Counted from the stretch's first letter, positions 8,401 through 18,712 are shown. The stretch is 64,000 bases of DNA from Paenibacillus oryzisoli (GCF_001653565.1 NZ_LYPB01000050.1:62001-126000); one strand, 5' to 3'. The notes: generated from the letters alone by a model not told the origin. Program-made: numbers and translations.

Positions 8401-11023
8401 CAACGAACATGGTGGCGTATTGCTTAGCTTCCTTGTATGCGGCATTCAAATACTTGGGATCTTTCGTTTCTTCGTAAAGCTCCAAGATCTCCATCCACAG
8501 TTTGCTATAGTAGTAAATGAACTCATTTTTACTCACATTCACAGTAGCAGGTGTATCGATATTTTGAGCGATATAGCTGTCGGCCGCATCCTTCGCATCT
8601 TGTAGATACTGCGCATCACCCGTCATGCGATACATCATCAGGGGTTGAATGACAGGTCCCCGATCTTTCTGATCAGGATCGCGCATAAGGTATTCTTCCT
8701 GTCCCAGCGCCTCGACTCCGGCCGAAGTGCCCAGCATCTGATTGACAGCCGCAACGCTGGAAACATCGAACGGCAAAGTTGCCATTTTCCAAAGAGAAGG
8801 CACGCTGTAGACCGGTTTCTGCGTCGGTGACCAACCGATGCCATTACGTGAGACTCCGTACTGAATGGACGGCAACGCCCTCGTATCGTAAAGCTGGTCG
8901 TCCCCAGTCAAATAGTATGCGCCTAGAAGAGCCGCACTTGATGTTGTTCGAACGCTATCCTCGTTCTCGATATCAATGAAGCCTTTGGCTCGATTCCACC
9001 AGCCGCTTGGCGAAGGAACAAAATTGACAGAATCGTCCCCTTGCGGTTCAATCTTCATGAGATCAATCATATTAAACATCGCATCTGTCAGCGATTGATC
9101 GGCGACATTTTCCCGGTATGCCGAATAATCGTATTCACTTCGGAGAATATCCTCATAAGCATCATAGAGAGGGCTGCGCTGAGCGATTAGCCCCATATGA
9201 AACTGATACGTGCTTTCCGCGGTCATCTGTGAATAAGTCCCCAGTTGCGGCGCATAAAGAATCGGCTGTACGTCACCTTCATTGTTGACAAGACTCATGC
9301 CAAGCCGCTGCTGGGAGACGCCGCCAGTCGGTTCAAACTCAACTGGAAGCTCCTCGGCTGGCGCAAATACGCCATACGTCAAAGGATTCCCCGATCCGTC
9401 GTTCTTTTCAATCAAACTCATTGGAGCACTTAGCTCCCTCAAACTAGTCGATTCAACCGAACCTACCATTTTGGCATGCGCCCTAAAGCCATTTAGCACT
9501 TCATTGATTCCAGAGACGGTCTCTGTTGTGAAAGATTGATAGCCAATGACATAATTCCCATTCCGACGAGGTGTAAAATCGAAGGAAACATCGGGTCTCT
9601 CACCCGACATCGACCAATTCACTTGCAAATCATATTCGCTGCTATGCAAGGAATCCGTTAATACGGCAGTCTGGCTATCTGGAAAAGTAACCCCGTCGAA
9701 TGTAATCCAACGTTTATTCATCGTATCGTAGTAGTTGGTTCGACTTCCTGCATTGCCATCCAATAAGATCCACTGTTCTTCAAGTCTTTCTGCCACATTA
9801 TTAATGGGTACCCAGTTCCCCGTCCCCGTGTCTTTGTAGAACAGATCACGAACGATGGATTTGCCTTCATCCCAAGTCGCTTCATAGAAGGTCGCCTTAT
9901 AGTTGGCGTTTGCGATGCTGCCTTTCTCCGTATAACTGAGATTTGCCAAGGTGCGGCTGCGCAGTGGAGGCAACGGTGGCGCTTGCTGCCGGATATTACC
10001 TTCAAATTTGACGGCATCTGCCCGCGTAATAATCGTTCCCGTCGTAGGTTGCGTTCGTGTCAGCCGAACAAACTCGGTATCATTACCACTGAAATAATAG
10101 TTCCCCAAATCCACCCAACCGGCTGCAGGGCCTGATGATGGTCTTAGATCCATAAACATGACATCCGTTATCCCATTATGCACAATTTCAATTTTCACAT
10201 TGCTATCTGCTTTATCCGCCCAATCCAGCTTGTAAAAAGATATTTTCGCCGTACCCGCTTCCAATCGCGGATTCCATGTGATCGTTCTTCCCACAGCATC
10301 TGTGTAGTTGGAACTGGAATTATTGTATCCTTTCACGCCCGTGCTTGTGCTCCAATATGGCGCCGAGTATCCGTTAGTCTTGTTCTCCACATCGACAGTG
10401 ACCACACCATCCGTGGTGATGCTGCCATTATCAATAATGATTGTCTTATGAGGCTCTTTTTGCGCAATATTACCTTCAAATTTGACCGCGTCTGCACGCG
10501 TGAGAATTGTGCTCGTAGAGCTGGTGGACCGAGTCAACTTGACGTATTCCTCACCTATCCCGGAAAAATAGTATTCGCCCAAATCAACCCATCCCACAGC
10601 CGCACCAAATGCAGGTCTCAGATCGATAAATTGAACATCTGTCGTGCCATTATGAACGATTTCGATTTTCACATTGCTATCTGCTTTATCTGCCCAATCT
10701 AGCTTGTAAAAAGAAATTCTCGCCGTACCTGCGTCTAAACGTGGATTCCACGTTATGTTTCTACCTGCTGTACTGGTATATTTGGAGCTGGAATTATCAT
10801 AGCCCTTCACCCCTGTACTTGTGGTCCAATTCGGAGCCGAGTAGCCGTTGTTTACGTTATCCGTATCCGGCGTCACAACACCATCAATCGTAATATTCCC
10901 GTCATCGATAACAATCGTTTTATACGGTAAGGTATCCGCACTAGCAGTTCTTGTTCCCACAAAGCTTAGCGGCATTATCATCGTCATTATCAAAACGAGT
11001 AAGAACAGCTTCTTTTTTATCAT
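5417..11023 (-). CDS. Secreted multi-domain protein with central alpha/alpha-toroid region and golvesin-like modules
   Basis: A very large secreted protein (1868 residues), probably a polysaccharide-active enzyme of unassigned family. The start at 11023 has GGGGAGG 11 nt upstream and opens a clear signal peptide ([12 protein letters not shown]... to TASA). Approximate order: two near-identical golvesin-like modules (residues 35-345); a beta-rich domain and a helical toroid-like core (about 355-1110) rich in Trp/Tyr; a linker sandwich; a third golvesin-like module (about 1290-1430); a bacterial Ig-like domain; a fourth golvesin-like module (about 1530-1680); and two C-terminal Ig-like repeats with the MWWG signature common in Paenibacillus chitinases and glucanases. 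I do not recognise a catalytic signature. Gene context (SGNH esterase, FAD oxidoreductase, importer, PL8) points to polysaccharide breakdown. TTG 11062 is an alternative start. Confidence 0.85.
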   Translation of the reverse strand: MIKKKLFLLVLIMTMIMPLSFVGTRTASADTLPYKTIVIDDGNITIDGVVTPDTDNVNNGYSAPNWTTSTGVKGYDNSSSKYTSTAGRNITWNPRLDAGTARISFYKLDWADKADSNVKIEIVHNGTTDVQFIDLRPAFGAAVGWVDLGEYYFSGIGEEYVKLTRSTSSTSTILTRADAVKFEGNIAQKEPHKTIIIDNGSITTDGVVTVDVENKTNGYSAPYWSTSTGVKGYNNSSSNYTDAVGRTITWNPRLEAGTAKISFYKLDWADKADSNVKIEIVHNGITDVMFMDLRPSSGPAAGWVDLGNYYFSGNDTEFVRLTRTQPTTGTIITRADAVKFEGNIRQQAPPLPPLRSRTLANLSYTEKGSIANANYKATFYEATWDEGKSIVRDLFYKDTGTGNWVPINNVAERLEEQWILLDGNAGSRTNYYDTMNKRWITFDGVTFPDSQTAVLTDSLHSSEYDLQVNWSMSGERPDVSFDFTPRRNGNYVIGYQSFTTETVSGINEVLNGFRAHAKMVGSVESTSLRELSAPMSLIEKNDGSGNPLTYGVFAPAEELPVEFEPTGGVSQQRLGMSLVNNEGDVQPILYAPQLGTYSQMTAESTYQFHMGLIAQRSPLYDAYEDILRSEYDYSAYRENVADQSLTDAMFNMIDLMKIEPQGDDSVNFVPSPSGWWNRAKGFIDIENEDSVRTTSSAALLGAYYLTGDDQLYDTRALPSIQYGVSRNGIGWSPTQKPVYSVPSLWKMATLPFDVSSVAAVNQMLGTSAGVEALGQEEYLMRDPDQKDRGPVIQPLMMYRMTGDAQYLQDAKDAADSYIAQNIDTPATVNVSKNEFIYYYSKLWMEILELYEETKDPKYLNAAYKEAKQYATMFVARPVHEGTVTIPQPETYNYAESFHWPESGKYAYPRNKLPEDVAGGVQADKWLVSPNGLTFEAGSTTGYYRMNAQEAPFMMRLSLYTGDKLLQDIAHNAVIGRYSSYPGYYYKGFAVSQLEPEFPLEGPSGATSIYYHHMPAQLGQTMDYLISEQSLKSNGNITFPSVFETNFLWFKYHLYGNKPGQFYGNSNVWLWMPKGIIETNHPQLNWITGESGNKFYISLSNESTSEVQTPIELNAQMIGFNPAQDYNVTIIRDNGTPQQAVMSGGIIQATVSSKGITAIIVEGLDIDVPLHQVRTADTSDASYFFDVHSPIDAVKGMLIVKPDETSYDAYVQAKTTKSATIHYSLDGGATYTTVPDTIYPMEWSVRVNDLSQTFTYYVESDGKQTRKRTLYLPDHVAVTPVQPEWHDESTIIVDNTEAETEGVWIRDTTANDYYYDNYVYAKSNASTATSTIAWRPELPETVTYSVYYKLPQITATTENWATNATFTIHYSGGSETVTVDQSTANGTWMFLGAYPFAAGDSGYVELTNKANKSRVVADAMMWVDPNRALQLESVVIKSDREELQMTQEAQLSVTGHMDNGLIADLSQANVQYFVDRTDLAVVDSSGVLTLQSLDGVTDHIEVWASVTLDGVTLTTPHLTIAIKDLTVIVDSTNTAGLYTTEGSWSQSNLAGYKIGVKSRYSTVQGSSATWKAQFPAGRYTVSIYKLVHTTANDNHVKVEVKHQSVTEVTYLDATVGSSGWVTLGTFDFTGDGSEYVRLTRDTPTTVDPPTLPADMIYTRADAVKFERQSFDSAFANSALAPAKPILSDNNVVATGLQDGDYDITMNMWWGNNGSLYKLYENGQMIQANPLADASPAAQTSIVPIQGKSNGTYVYTCELSNSYGTTACDPHTVTVAEANPGKPVLSSDNWDQDGNYTITANMWWGTNAVAYRLYENGELIEKQALSSHTPSAQSAITQISGKAPGTYQYRGEFINESGTTVSDVIQIIVK
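9996..10945. repeat. Tandem 475-bp intragenic duplication (golvesin-like modules)
   Basis: Two consecutive units of about 475 bp (roughly 9996-10470 and 10471-10945) encode the two N-terminal golvesin-like modules. Long stretches match at a constant offset of 475 nt, for example TCAAATTTGA at 10001 and 10476, so this is a recent in-frame module duplication. Confidence 0.8.
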
Positions 11024-11142
11024 ATAACTGACATCCTCCCCATGCATTGTTTGCGCTTTCAAAACATCATTTCCTCCTTTGTTGGCATGATCGCAAAGAA
11101 GTGATAGCCTTAATCGCTGGCTAAATCTTCCCCGTCTTATGT

Positions 11143-11192
11143 ATCATAGCACCTCTCATGATCTCAAAATTTCTTTGATTTCTAGAATTTCT
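11143..11192 (-). promoter_or_regulatory. Promoter with three phased AGAAAT half-sites (1868-residue gene)
   Basis: On the minus strand a TATGAT -10 box (11143-11148) has no good -35. Instead three AGAAAT half-sites end at 11174, 11183 and 11192, spaced exactly 9 bp, the proximal one occupying the -35 position. The same arrangement occurs at 22229-22277 before the ABC transporter genes. Most likely this is the activator site of the response regulator encoded at 15263-16888 (inference). Confidence 0.6.
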
Positions 11193-11252
11193 TATAAGAT
11201 TTTAAGTGAATATCGAGTGGCGAGCCACCCTCCATTCTGGCTCGGCAATCGT

Positions 11253-11312
11253 ACTTCTACTTCTACTTCTACTTCTACTTCTACTTCTACTTCTACTTCT
11301 ACTTCTACTTCT
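11253..11312. repeat. Hexanucleotide microsatellite (ACTTCT)10
   Basis: Ten perfect tandem copies of ACTTCT in non-coding DNA, about 60 bp upstream of the phased AGAAAT operator of the 1868-residue protein gene. Such tracts change length by slipped-strand replication. Confidence 0.95.
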
Positions 11313-11354
11313 ACCAATACCGTTTAGACTTTTCTCCGCCGCTCCAAACAAATT

Positions 11355-11537
11355 AAATGGATTTTATGTAGTTATATGTGTTGATTATCCCCATCTGGGA
11401 GCAATAGATGGATTTTCTACAGTTAATTTCCACAAAAATCCACAAAACCGCCAATCCTTCTCAAATTAGCTGTACATTTTCCATCTAATCGCTAAATCCC
11501 AGACAAAACCGCAAAATTAGCTGTACATTTTCCATCT
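11355..11537. repeat. Palindromic cluster of four 21-bp interspersed repeats (cluster A)
   Basis: Copies at 11355-11374 and 11406-11426 in one orientation (type AGATGGATTTTCTACAGTTA), then at 11466-11486 and 11517-11537 inverted (type TTAGCTGTACATTTTCCATC). Spacing within each pair is exactly 51 bp and the middle gap is 60 bp. Clusters B (22.4 kb) and C (28.7 kb) belong to the same family. The rest of 11024-11729, apart from the promoter, the microsatellite and the terminator, holds nothing I recognise. Confidence 0.8.
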
Positions 11538-11642
11538 ATTTGAATGTTAGCTACTCAACTGAGCACTACTTCTATCCCCGTCCATTCCCCCAACTCAGCT
11601 CGTAACCAACAATCACATTATCGCAAACATATCAATAAAGCC

Positions 11643-11672
11643 GTCCGTAAGTAGAAGAATCTACTTACGGAC
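11643..11672 (-). terminator. Terminator of the SGNH esterase gene / locus 1 operon
   Basis: Perfect 13-bp stem (11643-11655 with 11660-11672) with a 4-nt loop, 58 bp after the SGNH stop codon. The T-run is short on the minus strand. Confidence 0.65.
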
Positions 11673-11729
11673 AGCCTTATATGCTTGCTACTATTAGGTC
11701 TTCCAAATAGCAATGATGAAACACTTCCT

Positions 11730-12944
11730 TTACATGGGCGGCTGCACCAACAACAACTTCCCAAGCTGGATCACCGTTTGATCGTACCAATCCGGGTGCT
11801 CCTGAACATGGCCCCTGCTCCGCTCATTGCCAGCGGCCTCAAACGCAGCCGCTTTGTCTGTCTTCTCGCTGTCGATTTCGAAACGAACCGTATGACGCCC
11901 ATTCGGAAGCTCCGGCAAGAACACAAACTGATTACGATTGTGATCATTGTACAGTGTGAAGCGGTCGACAAGAAACGGCTCACCGCCATCCACCGTCACC
12001 TTCAACCTGCCGGAATCGGGTCCTCCGATATCGAACAGCCCGATGTGCGTACCTTCGAATTGCACCGTGAAAGATTCACCAGGATCGACTGCTCGCCATA
12101 GTCCGGGGAACAACCAATTATAATCACGCGCTAGCGCAAAATCATCAGGAGTCACGTAAGACCATCCTGCAGATAGCTGGGCATAGTCTTCCAGGGGCCG
12201 CATAGTGGCGTACTCCCACGGATTAGCCGGAACCAGCGTGTCATCAGGCAGGTTATGTTCGAGACTCTCCGAACTAAGTTCACGAATCTGCTCCCATGAC
12301 CGAGTAATCGTATCCGTATAAATCTGATGCCCTTCCGGAATGATCGGATGGATCGAATCATGCGTAAATACAATAGCCCCGGGAATCGACTCGCCTGCCT
12401 CTTTACTCCCTGAGGTAAATATAAGCTTGCCCTCCGTCACCAATTGACTAACCGCTAAGCCCAGATGAATGGAAGGTATACCATAATAGTCTGCGACTTC
12501 CTCTTGCATAAGCGCTCCCTTCTGGTATTCCCCAGCCTGAAATCCCGCCACATCCCGCTCCTTCACCGTATAAACGAACAGAATGTCGGTAAACCGGTTC
12601 ATCTTGCGGATTTGACGGACAATTCCTTCAATACGTGCTTTGGACTCGGGTACTCCGCCATCGTTACCAACAAACTCAACAAACACAAGATCGGGCTGAT
12701 GGCGCAGCACATCCGTCTCCAAGCGAGCGCAGCCTAAATCCGATCCCGTACCGTCAATCCCAGCATTTACTGTGCGGATATCTGCTTTGGGGTATTGCCC
12801 CTGCAGCCAATTCGCCGTCATCACCCTATATCCCTGAGAACGCGTATTACTTCCGCCAAAATAGACAATCGTCACGGCTTCCCCATTCTCCAACTTCCGA
12901 ATGACATTAGGTAAACCTCTTCGAGGGAATAATTCCTGCATCAT
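11730..12944 (-). CDS. SGNH/GDSL-family hydrolase (probable carbohydrate esterase)
   Basis: A 404-residue serine hydrolase with no signal peptide, so probably cytoplasmic. The SGNH blocks are visible: GGSN with nucleophile Ser32, a mid-domain Gly (NAGIDGTGSD), FVGNDGG (block III) and DSIHP (catalytic Asp/His). A C-terminal beta-sandwich (about residues 270-404) follows. The ATG overlaps the stop codon of the upstream FAD oxidoreductase by 4 nt (ATGA), implying translational coupling. In this setting it likely removes acetyl or other acyl groups from imported oligosaccharides (inference). Confidence 0.85.
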   Translation of the reverse strand: MMQELFPRRGLPNVIRKLENGEAVTIVYFGGSNTRSQGYRVMTANWLQGQYPKADIRTVNAGIDGTGSDLGCARLETDVLRHQPDLVFVEFVGNDGGVPESKARIEGIVRQIRKMNRFTDILFVYTVKERDVAGFQAGEYQKGALMQEEVADYYGIPSIHLGLAVSQLVTEGKLIFTSGSKEAGESIPGAIVFTHDSIHPIIPEGHQIYTDTITRSWEQIRELSSESLEHNLPDDTLVPANPWEYATMRPLEDYAQLSAGWSYVTPDDFALARDYNWLFPGLWRAVDPGESFTVQFEGTHIGLFDIGGPDSGRLKVTVDGGEPFLVDRFTLYNDHNRNQFVFLPELPNGRHTVRFEIDSEKTDKAAAFEAAGNERSRGHVQEHPDWYDQTVIQLGKLLLVQPPM

Positions 12945-15175
12945 GACTTCACCTGTCCTCTCATATCGTTGCTAGGAGCGAACAATTTTACAGCAAACAC
13001 TTCATGATAAGGCGAACCATACGTTGCGCAGAAATCAATCCGGATTCGGGTCACATGTTGCGCGTCCACCCGATGTTTATTCAAAGTTTGATAATTCCCA
13101 CGGATACTAATTCCCTTCTCGGTTCCATCTTCGAAAGTCAAAGTCACATCATAGTCTTGCATAAGGGGTTCGATCGGATCATCGAAATGCTCCAAGTCCA
13201 GCTGTGAATTGAATACAAGATGAATTTCGTCCAGACTTTTAGGACTGGCCAAACTAAGTTCCAACCATTCCCGTCCTTCCGTACGTTCGGAAATCCAGCC
13301 GTTCGGCAGACCATAGGGTCTGGAGTAGCCGTTGACGACATTCTCGGGGTTATACATATTCTGCGCTGGCAGCACGTCCTTGAAGCAAATGCTCTTACCC
13401 AATTTCTTCAACTTGGAAGGCTCTTCCGGCCTATAAAGGAAGCTTACCGCTCCTGTTATTTTCTCTTCATTCCCGTATACAGCGAGACTCTCCGTACCTT
13501 CCAGTACGATGTATATTTTATCATCCGCTGGCTTCACGCAACCCAAGTCTAGCGTAATCCAGCCGTCATGACCGGCAGCAATAGCCACATTGTATTCTTT
13601 TAACAGGCTGGTAGGAATGTAGTTTTCCTTCCGATCTCCGCCAAGTAATTTCACATGCAGCGTTTCTGTATGCTCGGAACTATTTTTAATGGAGATCTGT
13701 ACGCTATCTCCCACAGATGTCTGAATGGGCAGGACCAAACATACCCCTTGATCCAGCGGAATCGCTTCAGTTGGATTGAGATTCTCATAGTTGCGCTGAG
13801 ATGAGGCACTGACGCTTAGCCCATCAGCGAAGTAAGGATCCAATTCTTCTTTGAGTCCTACAATCGTCTGCCCATCCCGAAGCAGCAACGCCTGCAGCTC
13901 TTCCATATGAGCATGTGCGATATCTGCGGGGTCTACCTCATATTTCAGACATAGCGAAGCAGCTGTTCCAACCGCCTGCCCCATACAACCACAGGTTGCC
14001 ATTACCCTTGTCGATCCGAAAGCAACATGCGTAGCACTGATATTGCGACCAGCGAACATGAGGTTAGGTATATTTTGCGAGAATAAACTACGGAACGGAA
14101 TATTGTATAAGCCCGGCACGAAATTCCAAGCTGTAGCGGGGCCGTCATCATAGATCCCCTTCGCAGCATGTAAATCCATATACCAGCCACCGACGGATAC
14201 AGCATCTTCGAAGTGCGGTTTATCTATTAGATCATTCTGGGACAGCATGTGATTCCCAATAAAACGCCTCGACTCCCGCTTGCCCGGAATTGGGCATACA
14301 TAATCCAAGATGAGATTGTCGACATCATCAAATTCGCCGCTATTCTTGATATAATCCCAAATCCCGTAAACCAATTTGCGAAGCTCCAATGCGATGTCTT
14401 CATTATTGGTAATAATATCCATATGTCCGCCGTATTCCAGCCACCACAATCCGCCAAGTCCATTGATTTTCCTAGGGAAAGCCCGATGATTCAAACCCTT
14501 CCTGATACTATCGAAAAAGGGCAACTTCGTAATATCATACGCAAAGCCAGGCCTTTTGAACGGAACGGCATATTCTACATCGCGAGCTTGGAAAAGGATC
14601 GTGTCTCCCATGGTGTAATGGTCCGCCACTTCGGGAGCCAAGGTTTCATTGTACTCATGCTTCGCTTCCCTCCCCCATCGAAAGTGCGCGCCTGCCTGAA
14701 ATCCAACAACCCCATCTCCCGAGCAATCGATGTACGTTCGGCTTTCAAACCGGAATTTTCTTTCGGAAGCTAATTGAAGGCCTTCCACCCATGCAATTCT
14801 GCCGTTCTCCATGCCCGTTTCATGCACACATGTATTTAAATAGAGAGCAATGTTAGGCTCCGCATAAACCATATCCAACAAGACCGTATCCGAAAGCGAA
14901 AGCATAAGCTTCTTGTTATATAGGGGATTGTAATGAAAAATCTTCAACTTGAGTTCTTCCACTAACCCGCCTTCACGCGCATAATAGGATGGACTTTTGC
15001 CGAGATAAGCCGACCCGTTAATATGAACCCTAACCTCGCTGCTGGCATTCCCTCCAAGCACTGGTCGATCATTAATAAGTGACACTTGCAGCCCTTGACG
15101 AGCTGCAGCAATAGCAGCACATAGCCCAGCAATTCCTCCGCCTATGACGGTAACATCCGCTTTAATAAGCTCCAT
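12941..15175 (-). CDS. FAD-dependent oxidoreductase (FAD_oxidored family) with C-terminal discoidin-like domain
   Basis: A 744-residue cytoplasmic flavoprotein. The dinucleotide-binding motif GGGIAG is at residues 12-17, followed by the family signature VLGGNASSEVRVHI and a second FAD segment NLMFAGRNISATHVA near residue 400. The C-terminal 150 residues (from about 585, YNPENVVNGYSRPYG) look like a discoidin/F5-8C-type sandwich, unusual for an enzyme without a signal peptide. ATG 15175 has GGAGG 8 nt upstream and is preferred over 15202. The substrate is unknown; genes of this family recur next to lyases and importers here (also 43746-45134), suggesting oxidation or elimination chemistry on sugar products. 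Confidence 0.87.
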   Translation of the reverse strand: MELIKADVTVIGGGIAGLCAAIAAARQGLQVSLINDRPVLGGNASSEVRVHINGSAYLGKSPSYYAREGGLVEELKLKIFHYNPLYNKKLMLSLSDTVLLDMVYAEPNIALYLNTCVHETGMENGRIAWVEGLQLASERKFRFESRTYIDCSGDGVVGFQAGAHFRWGREAKHEYNETLAPEVADHYTMGDTILFQARDVEYAVPFKRPGFAYDITKLPFFDSIRKGLNHRAFPRKINGLGGLWWLEYGGHMDIITNNEDIALELRKLVYGIWDYIKNSGEFDDVDNLILDYVCPIPGKRESRRFIGNHMLSQNDLIDKPHFEDAVSVGGWYMDLHAAKGIYDDGPATAWNFVPGLYNIPFRSLFSQNIPNLMFAGRNISATHVAFGSTRVMATCGCMGQAVGTAASLCLKYEVDPADIAHAHMEELQALLLRDGQTIVGLKEELDPYFADGLSVSASSQRNYENLNPTEAIPLDQGVCLVLPIQTSVGDSVQISIKNSSEHTETLHVKLLGGDRKENYIPTSLLKEYNVAIAAGHDGWITLDLGCVKPADDKIYIVLEGTESLAVYGNEEKITGAVSFLYRPEEPSKLKKLGKSICFKDVLPAQNMYNPENVVNGYSRPYGLPNGWISERTEGREWLELSLASPKSLDEIHLVFNSQLDLEHFDDPIEPLMQDYDVTLTFEDGTEKGISIRGNYQTLNKHRVDAQHVTRIRIDFCATYGSPYHEVFAVKLFAPSNDMRGQVKS

Positions 15176-15262
15176 TGTAATAACCTCCATGATAAGATAC
15201 ATCTCTCATGGTAGTCCTTTTGAACGCCGTTTATTTACACGATTTCAAGAAAAAATCATATT

Positions 15263-16888
15263 TTATTTAGATTCATACCTCGTTATTTTTATCCGATATT
15301 GCTTCGGTGTATCGCCGGTATATTCTTTGAACAGTTTGCAAAAATACCCCTCGTTTACTATGCCTACTTCCTCGCACAATTCCAATATCGAATAATCCTG
15401 AACATTGAGCAGTTCGAGCGCCAATTGGATCTTTTTACGATTGATATAGCTAATCACGCCTTCATTCATGGTTTTCTTAAAGAGGGAGCTGAAATACGAT
15501 GGCGCTAAGTTCACATTCTCAGCAATCGCCTCCAAAGTTAAACGCTGCCTCAGATTCTTCTCGATAAACCGCATGGCTCCCATAATTTCTGCCCGATGCA
15601 GGAGTTGACCAGCGTGTACGTATCCGAATGTAAAGTCGCTAATATAGGTTAGCTGCTCTCTGAAAGTCATAAATTCAATGGGAAACTCGGCTACATCCGT
15701 GGTTGACGTATTCCCCGATTTAAATTTCGCCGTAATGTCCCTGTATAAATCTCGAAGCATGGGCGCCATGATCGACCTATGGATCTTATGATCCATAACA
15801 AATTGATGGAGTTCCGCAAATTCTTTCTCCAATTCTTCCTTGGAAACTTGTCTTTGCACCCCTACCAGAAAACCGGCCAATTTCTGCTGAAATTCCTCCC
15901 TCCTGTCATTCCGGTACTGGAACCGATGCGGGGGTGTTTTGACTACTTTTTCCCCATGATAATAGAAATCCTCACTCACATTGTGAGCTTCCGTGTAAGC
16001 CTGTTTGATCGATTCCCAGCCTCGATGCGAACCGCCGAAAGCGACAGATACGCGTTGATTCAGATACTGCTGCAAATGGGTAACAATCTGACTCCCCAAT
16101 GTCTGGCAGGCATACTCGGTATCCATATCGCTGCGATTATTTTCCCAGGATAGGAAGCCAATAAAACGGTTATCAGAGAGATCCGTAGCGACACCACTGC
16201 CACAATTCATCACGGTTTCTTCGATGACATTCGTTATCGCATATTTCAAAATGTTTTGGTCAACAGCTGAATATTCATTCCGAAAATTCTCATACAGATT
16301 CATCTCTACAATAAAACAGCAGTAGTTGGCTTGAAAGAACTGAGACTCCATGCGATTGGTGAAATTCGATACCCGATGAGGCGGTATTTCACCTCTAATC
16401 AGCTCGTTGAAAAATTGCTTGCGAACTCTATATTTATTTTCAAGCACGGATATGTTTAATAATTGAAACTCTTCTTCTTTTTTCTTAACCTCATCCAGAA
16501 TTCCAGCTGCCCGGACCAAAGCTCGATTCAAATCAGCTTCATTTAACGGAACTTTAACAATGTATTCCAAGACGTTGGCATGAATAGCCCGCTGTGCATA
16601 TTCAAACGTCGAATAGGCCGTCAAGAGAATGAATTGGGTATGCGGCAGCTCCTGCTTTAACTGCTCAATCATGGCGATCCCATCCATGCGCGGCATCACG
16701 ATATCGGAGATAACAATATCAGGCTTAAGCTGCATAATCTCCTCTATCCCCTTCTGCCCATTGTTCGCCTTTCCCACTACATGAAATACCCTTTCCTTCT
16801 GGGAGAGCTCGCTAAAAAATAGTTCCAATCGTTGAATGATCAGGTCTTCATCGTCAACTATGAAGCAGGTGTATTCTTTCACTTTCAT
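15263..16888 (-). CDS. YesN-type response regulator with AraC DNA-binding domain (locus 1)
   Basis: A 541-residue two-component regulator. It has an N-terminal receiver domain with Asp12/Asp13 and phospho-acceptor Asp62 (VISDIVMP), a long middle domain, and a C-terminal AraC-type double helix-turn-helix (about 440-535, ending GDTPKQYRIK). AAAGGAG lies 6 nt before the ATG. Its ATG overlaps the stop codon of the cognate kinase by 4 nt. It is the best candidate for binding the phased AGAAAT repeats upstream of 11023 and 22199. Confidence 0.93.
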   Translation of the reverse strand: MKVKEYTCFIVDDEDLIIQRLELFFSELSQKERVFHVVGKANNGQKGIEEIMQLKPDIVISDIVMPRMDGIAMIEQLKQELPHTQFILLTAYSTFEYAQRAIHANVLEYIVKVPLNEADLNRALVRAAGILDEVKKKEEEFQLLNISVLENKYRVRKQFFNELIRGEIPPHRVSNFTNRMESQFFQANYCCFIVEMNLYENFRNEYSAVDQNILKYAITNVIEETVMNCGSGVATDLSDNRFIGFLSWENNRSDMDTEYACQTLGSQIVTHLQQYLNQRVSVAFGGSHRGWESIKQAYTEAHNVSEDFYYHGEKVVKTPPHRFQYRNDRREEFQQKLAGFLVGVQRQVSKEELEKEFAELHQFVMDHKIHRSIMAPMLRDLYRDITAKFKSGNTSTTDVAEFPIEFMTFREQLTYISDFTFGYVHAGQLLHRAEIMGAMRFIEKNLRQRLTLEAIAENVNLAPSYFSSLFKKTMNEGVISYINRKKIQLALELLNVQDYSILELCEEVGIVNEGYFCKLFKEYTGDTPKQYRIKITRYESK

Positions 16889-18624
16889 GCATCTCCTTTA
16901 AACGAACCTTCTGGGAATACGGCGCGAACAGAGGTCATTTCCTGAGGTGTACTTATGATTTGGAGCCCGTACTGCTCCCCGTAGTGCAGTCTGATTCGAC
17001 CATGAATATTGTTTAACCCGATTCTTTTCCTCTTTACTTCTACATCACTTGGTTCAGCGATTAAAATATGTGCAATACGATCCGCTGGAATGCCTTCCCC
17101 TTGATCAATGACTTCGATCATAACGTTGCCGCCATTCCTGTACGCATGGATTGTAATCGAGCCTTCGATGCCACCTCCGCTGTAACCATGGAAGATACTA
17201 TTCTCCACAATCGGTTGCAGCAGCATGCGAAATACCGGAAAATCCATTAACCCCTCTTCGATATGCTCAATTAACTCGAAGTGCCTGTTATACCGGATGT
17301 TCTGGATCGCGATATAGTCCGATACATTGCGTAACTCCTGACGCAGCGAAACCTTCTCCGACGCGTCAGCGATCCCGTATTCCAATATGGCAATGAGTGA
17401 TCCGATGACCACATCTACTTTCTCTATTTGTCCCAGACGTATGACATTGCTGATAGATCCAAGTGTATTATATAGAAAATGAGGATTTATTTGCGATTGC
17501 AGCACTTGGATTTCCAGCTTCCGCTCCAGTTCATTATGAAGCTCTGCTCGTCGAATCAGCTCCACAATTTGCTGCAGCATGCGGTCAAATGCTAGGGAAA
17601 GGTCACCGAATTCATCGTTTCGCTTAATCGTAACTGTTGTCGTCAGATCTCCTTGTTCGACCCGCTTCATTTTGGTTTTGAGCGCATAGAGTGGATTCCT
17701 TATATATTTGGCGATAAAAAAGGAAATAAACAAACTTAAGAGCAGGCCTGCAACTAGCAGTCCGAGATAAAAGTTTTCCAATCTGGACAGAGCTGCCTCC
17801 ATACGAGATTCATCGTTGATTGAGATGAGGAACCAATTAAACTTCTCTGTCGGTTTCTTGAGAATAGAGACTGGAATGCCCTCTTGGGTATGCAGTTGAA
17901 GACTTGTTCCTGTCGTGTCCAAAATTTCTTCTGCCGATGTATCCCCAATGGAGAACGTATGGTCTTGAATACTTAGGGGACCTCTATTTTCTGAAAATCC
18001 AGCTATGATTTTACCCGATGTGGTCATCAAAGCCAGATTCATTTGTTCTTTTTTATTAATTTTAAATAAGGTTTCTTCAATCGCATTAAGATCCAAATCT
18101 ACCGCAATCGCCAGTGGATACGGAGCTCCGTTCAGATATCGCACCATCGTAACGGTCCATCCGGAATACTTCGATTTATACGGATCACTGACAAAGGTAG
18201 TCCGTCTGTTATTGTCGGCTGCGTCAAACAAAGGTTTTCTGTCCGATAGAGGTTCATCGAAAATTCGCGTAGTCGTACTTCCGCCTAGAATGGATAAATC
18301 ACTATTGATCAAATAAATGTTGCTCACGTAATTACTGTTGAGTTCATAGAGCTCTCTTAATTGCTTCTTAATTACTTCCGTATTGGCAATGTTGGCTTTC
18401 ACTGAAGTTTCTACCGAGAACAAGATGGTCTGGAAGGAGGAAAAATTAACTGTTAAATACTGATCAACTTTGTCTAGTATTTGGTTCGTATAATAAATAT
18501 CATTGGTCCTGATTTCTTTCTGAACATAGCGATAGGACAATTGGCTTATCAAGATAATACAGCTTAATACGAATGCAAACACGATCGTGAATAATTTAAT
18601 AGGCAAGCTGATTCTTCTTCGCAT
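16885..18624 (-). CDS. LytS/YesM-type membrane sensor histidine kinase (locus 1)
   Basis: A 579-residue kinase. A first membrane helix (about 11-30), an extracytoplasmic sensor region, a second helix (about 284-306), a HAMP linker (NPLYALKTKMKRVEQGDL), the His_kinase box QINPHFLYNTL with His about 382, and a C-terminal ATPase domain (QPIVENSIFHG, DQGEGIP). It probably senses an extracellular sugar or a loaded binding protein. It is translationally coupled to the response regulator and follows the binding protein gene after an 88-bp gap with a strong stem-loop. Confidence 0.93.
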   Translation of the reverse strand: MRRRISLPIKLFTIVFAFVLSCIILISQLSYRYVQKEIRTNDIYYTNQILDKVDQYLTVNFSSFQTILFSVETSVKANIANTEVIKKQLRELYELNSNYVSNIYLINSDLSILGGSTTTRIFDEPLSDRKPLFDAADNNRRTTFVSDPYKSKYSGWTVTMVRYLNGAPYPLAIAVDLDLNAIEETLFKINKKEQMNLALMTTSGKIIAGFSENRGPLSIQDHTFSIGDTSAEEILDTTGTSLQLHTQEGIPVSILKKPTEKFNWFLISINDESRMEAALSRLENFYLGLLVAGLLLSLFISFFIAKYIRNPLYALKTKMKRVEQGDLTTTVTIKRNDEFGDLSLAFDRMLQQIVELIRRAELHNELERKLEIQVLQSQINPHFLYNTLGSISNVIRLGQIEKVDVVIGSLIAILEYGIADASEKVSLRQELRNVSDYIAIQNIRYNRHFELIEHIEEGLMDFPVFRMLLQPIVENSIFHGYSGGGIEGSITIHAYRNGGNVMIEVIDQGEGIPADRIAHILIAEPSDVEVKRKRIGLNNIHGRIRLHYGEQYGLQIISTPQEMTSVRAVFPEGSFKGDA

Positions 18625-18673
18625 CGGTCATCTTCCTTTGGAGGCTGTAATCACCTAAGCATAGCATAGGACA

Positions 18674-18709
18674 ACAAAGAGAGGGGCGGTTTATCGCCAC
18701 TCTCTTTGT
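18674..18709 (-). other. Intercistronic stem-loop after the binding-protein gene (locus 1)
   Basis: A 15-bp stem ACAAAGAGAGGGGCG with CGCCACTCTCTTTGT (one mismatch) directly after the binding-protein stop codon. There is no T-run on the minus strand, so it is likelier an mRNA 3'-end stabiliser or partial attenuator before the kinase gene than a full terminator. Confidence 0.6.
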
Positions 18710-18712
18710 CTA

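Noticed and set aside
10178..10702. A 174-codon plus-strand reading frame with internal repeats.
   Set aside because: It is the antisense shadow of the duplicated golvesin-like modules of the minus-strand gene 5417-11023.
11206..11469. Low-complexity reading frames (Leu or Thr-Ser repeats) across the ACTTCT microsatellite.
   Set aside because: They arise from the hexamer repeat itself, lack a ribosome site and lie in a promoter-bearing intergenic region.
11355..11537. Regularly spaced repeats considered as a CRISPR array.
   Set aside because: Only four copies, half of them inverted, with imperfect repeats and no cas genes nearby.
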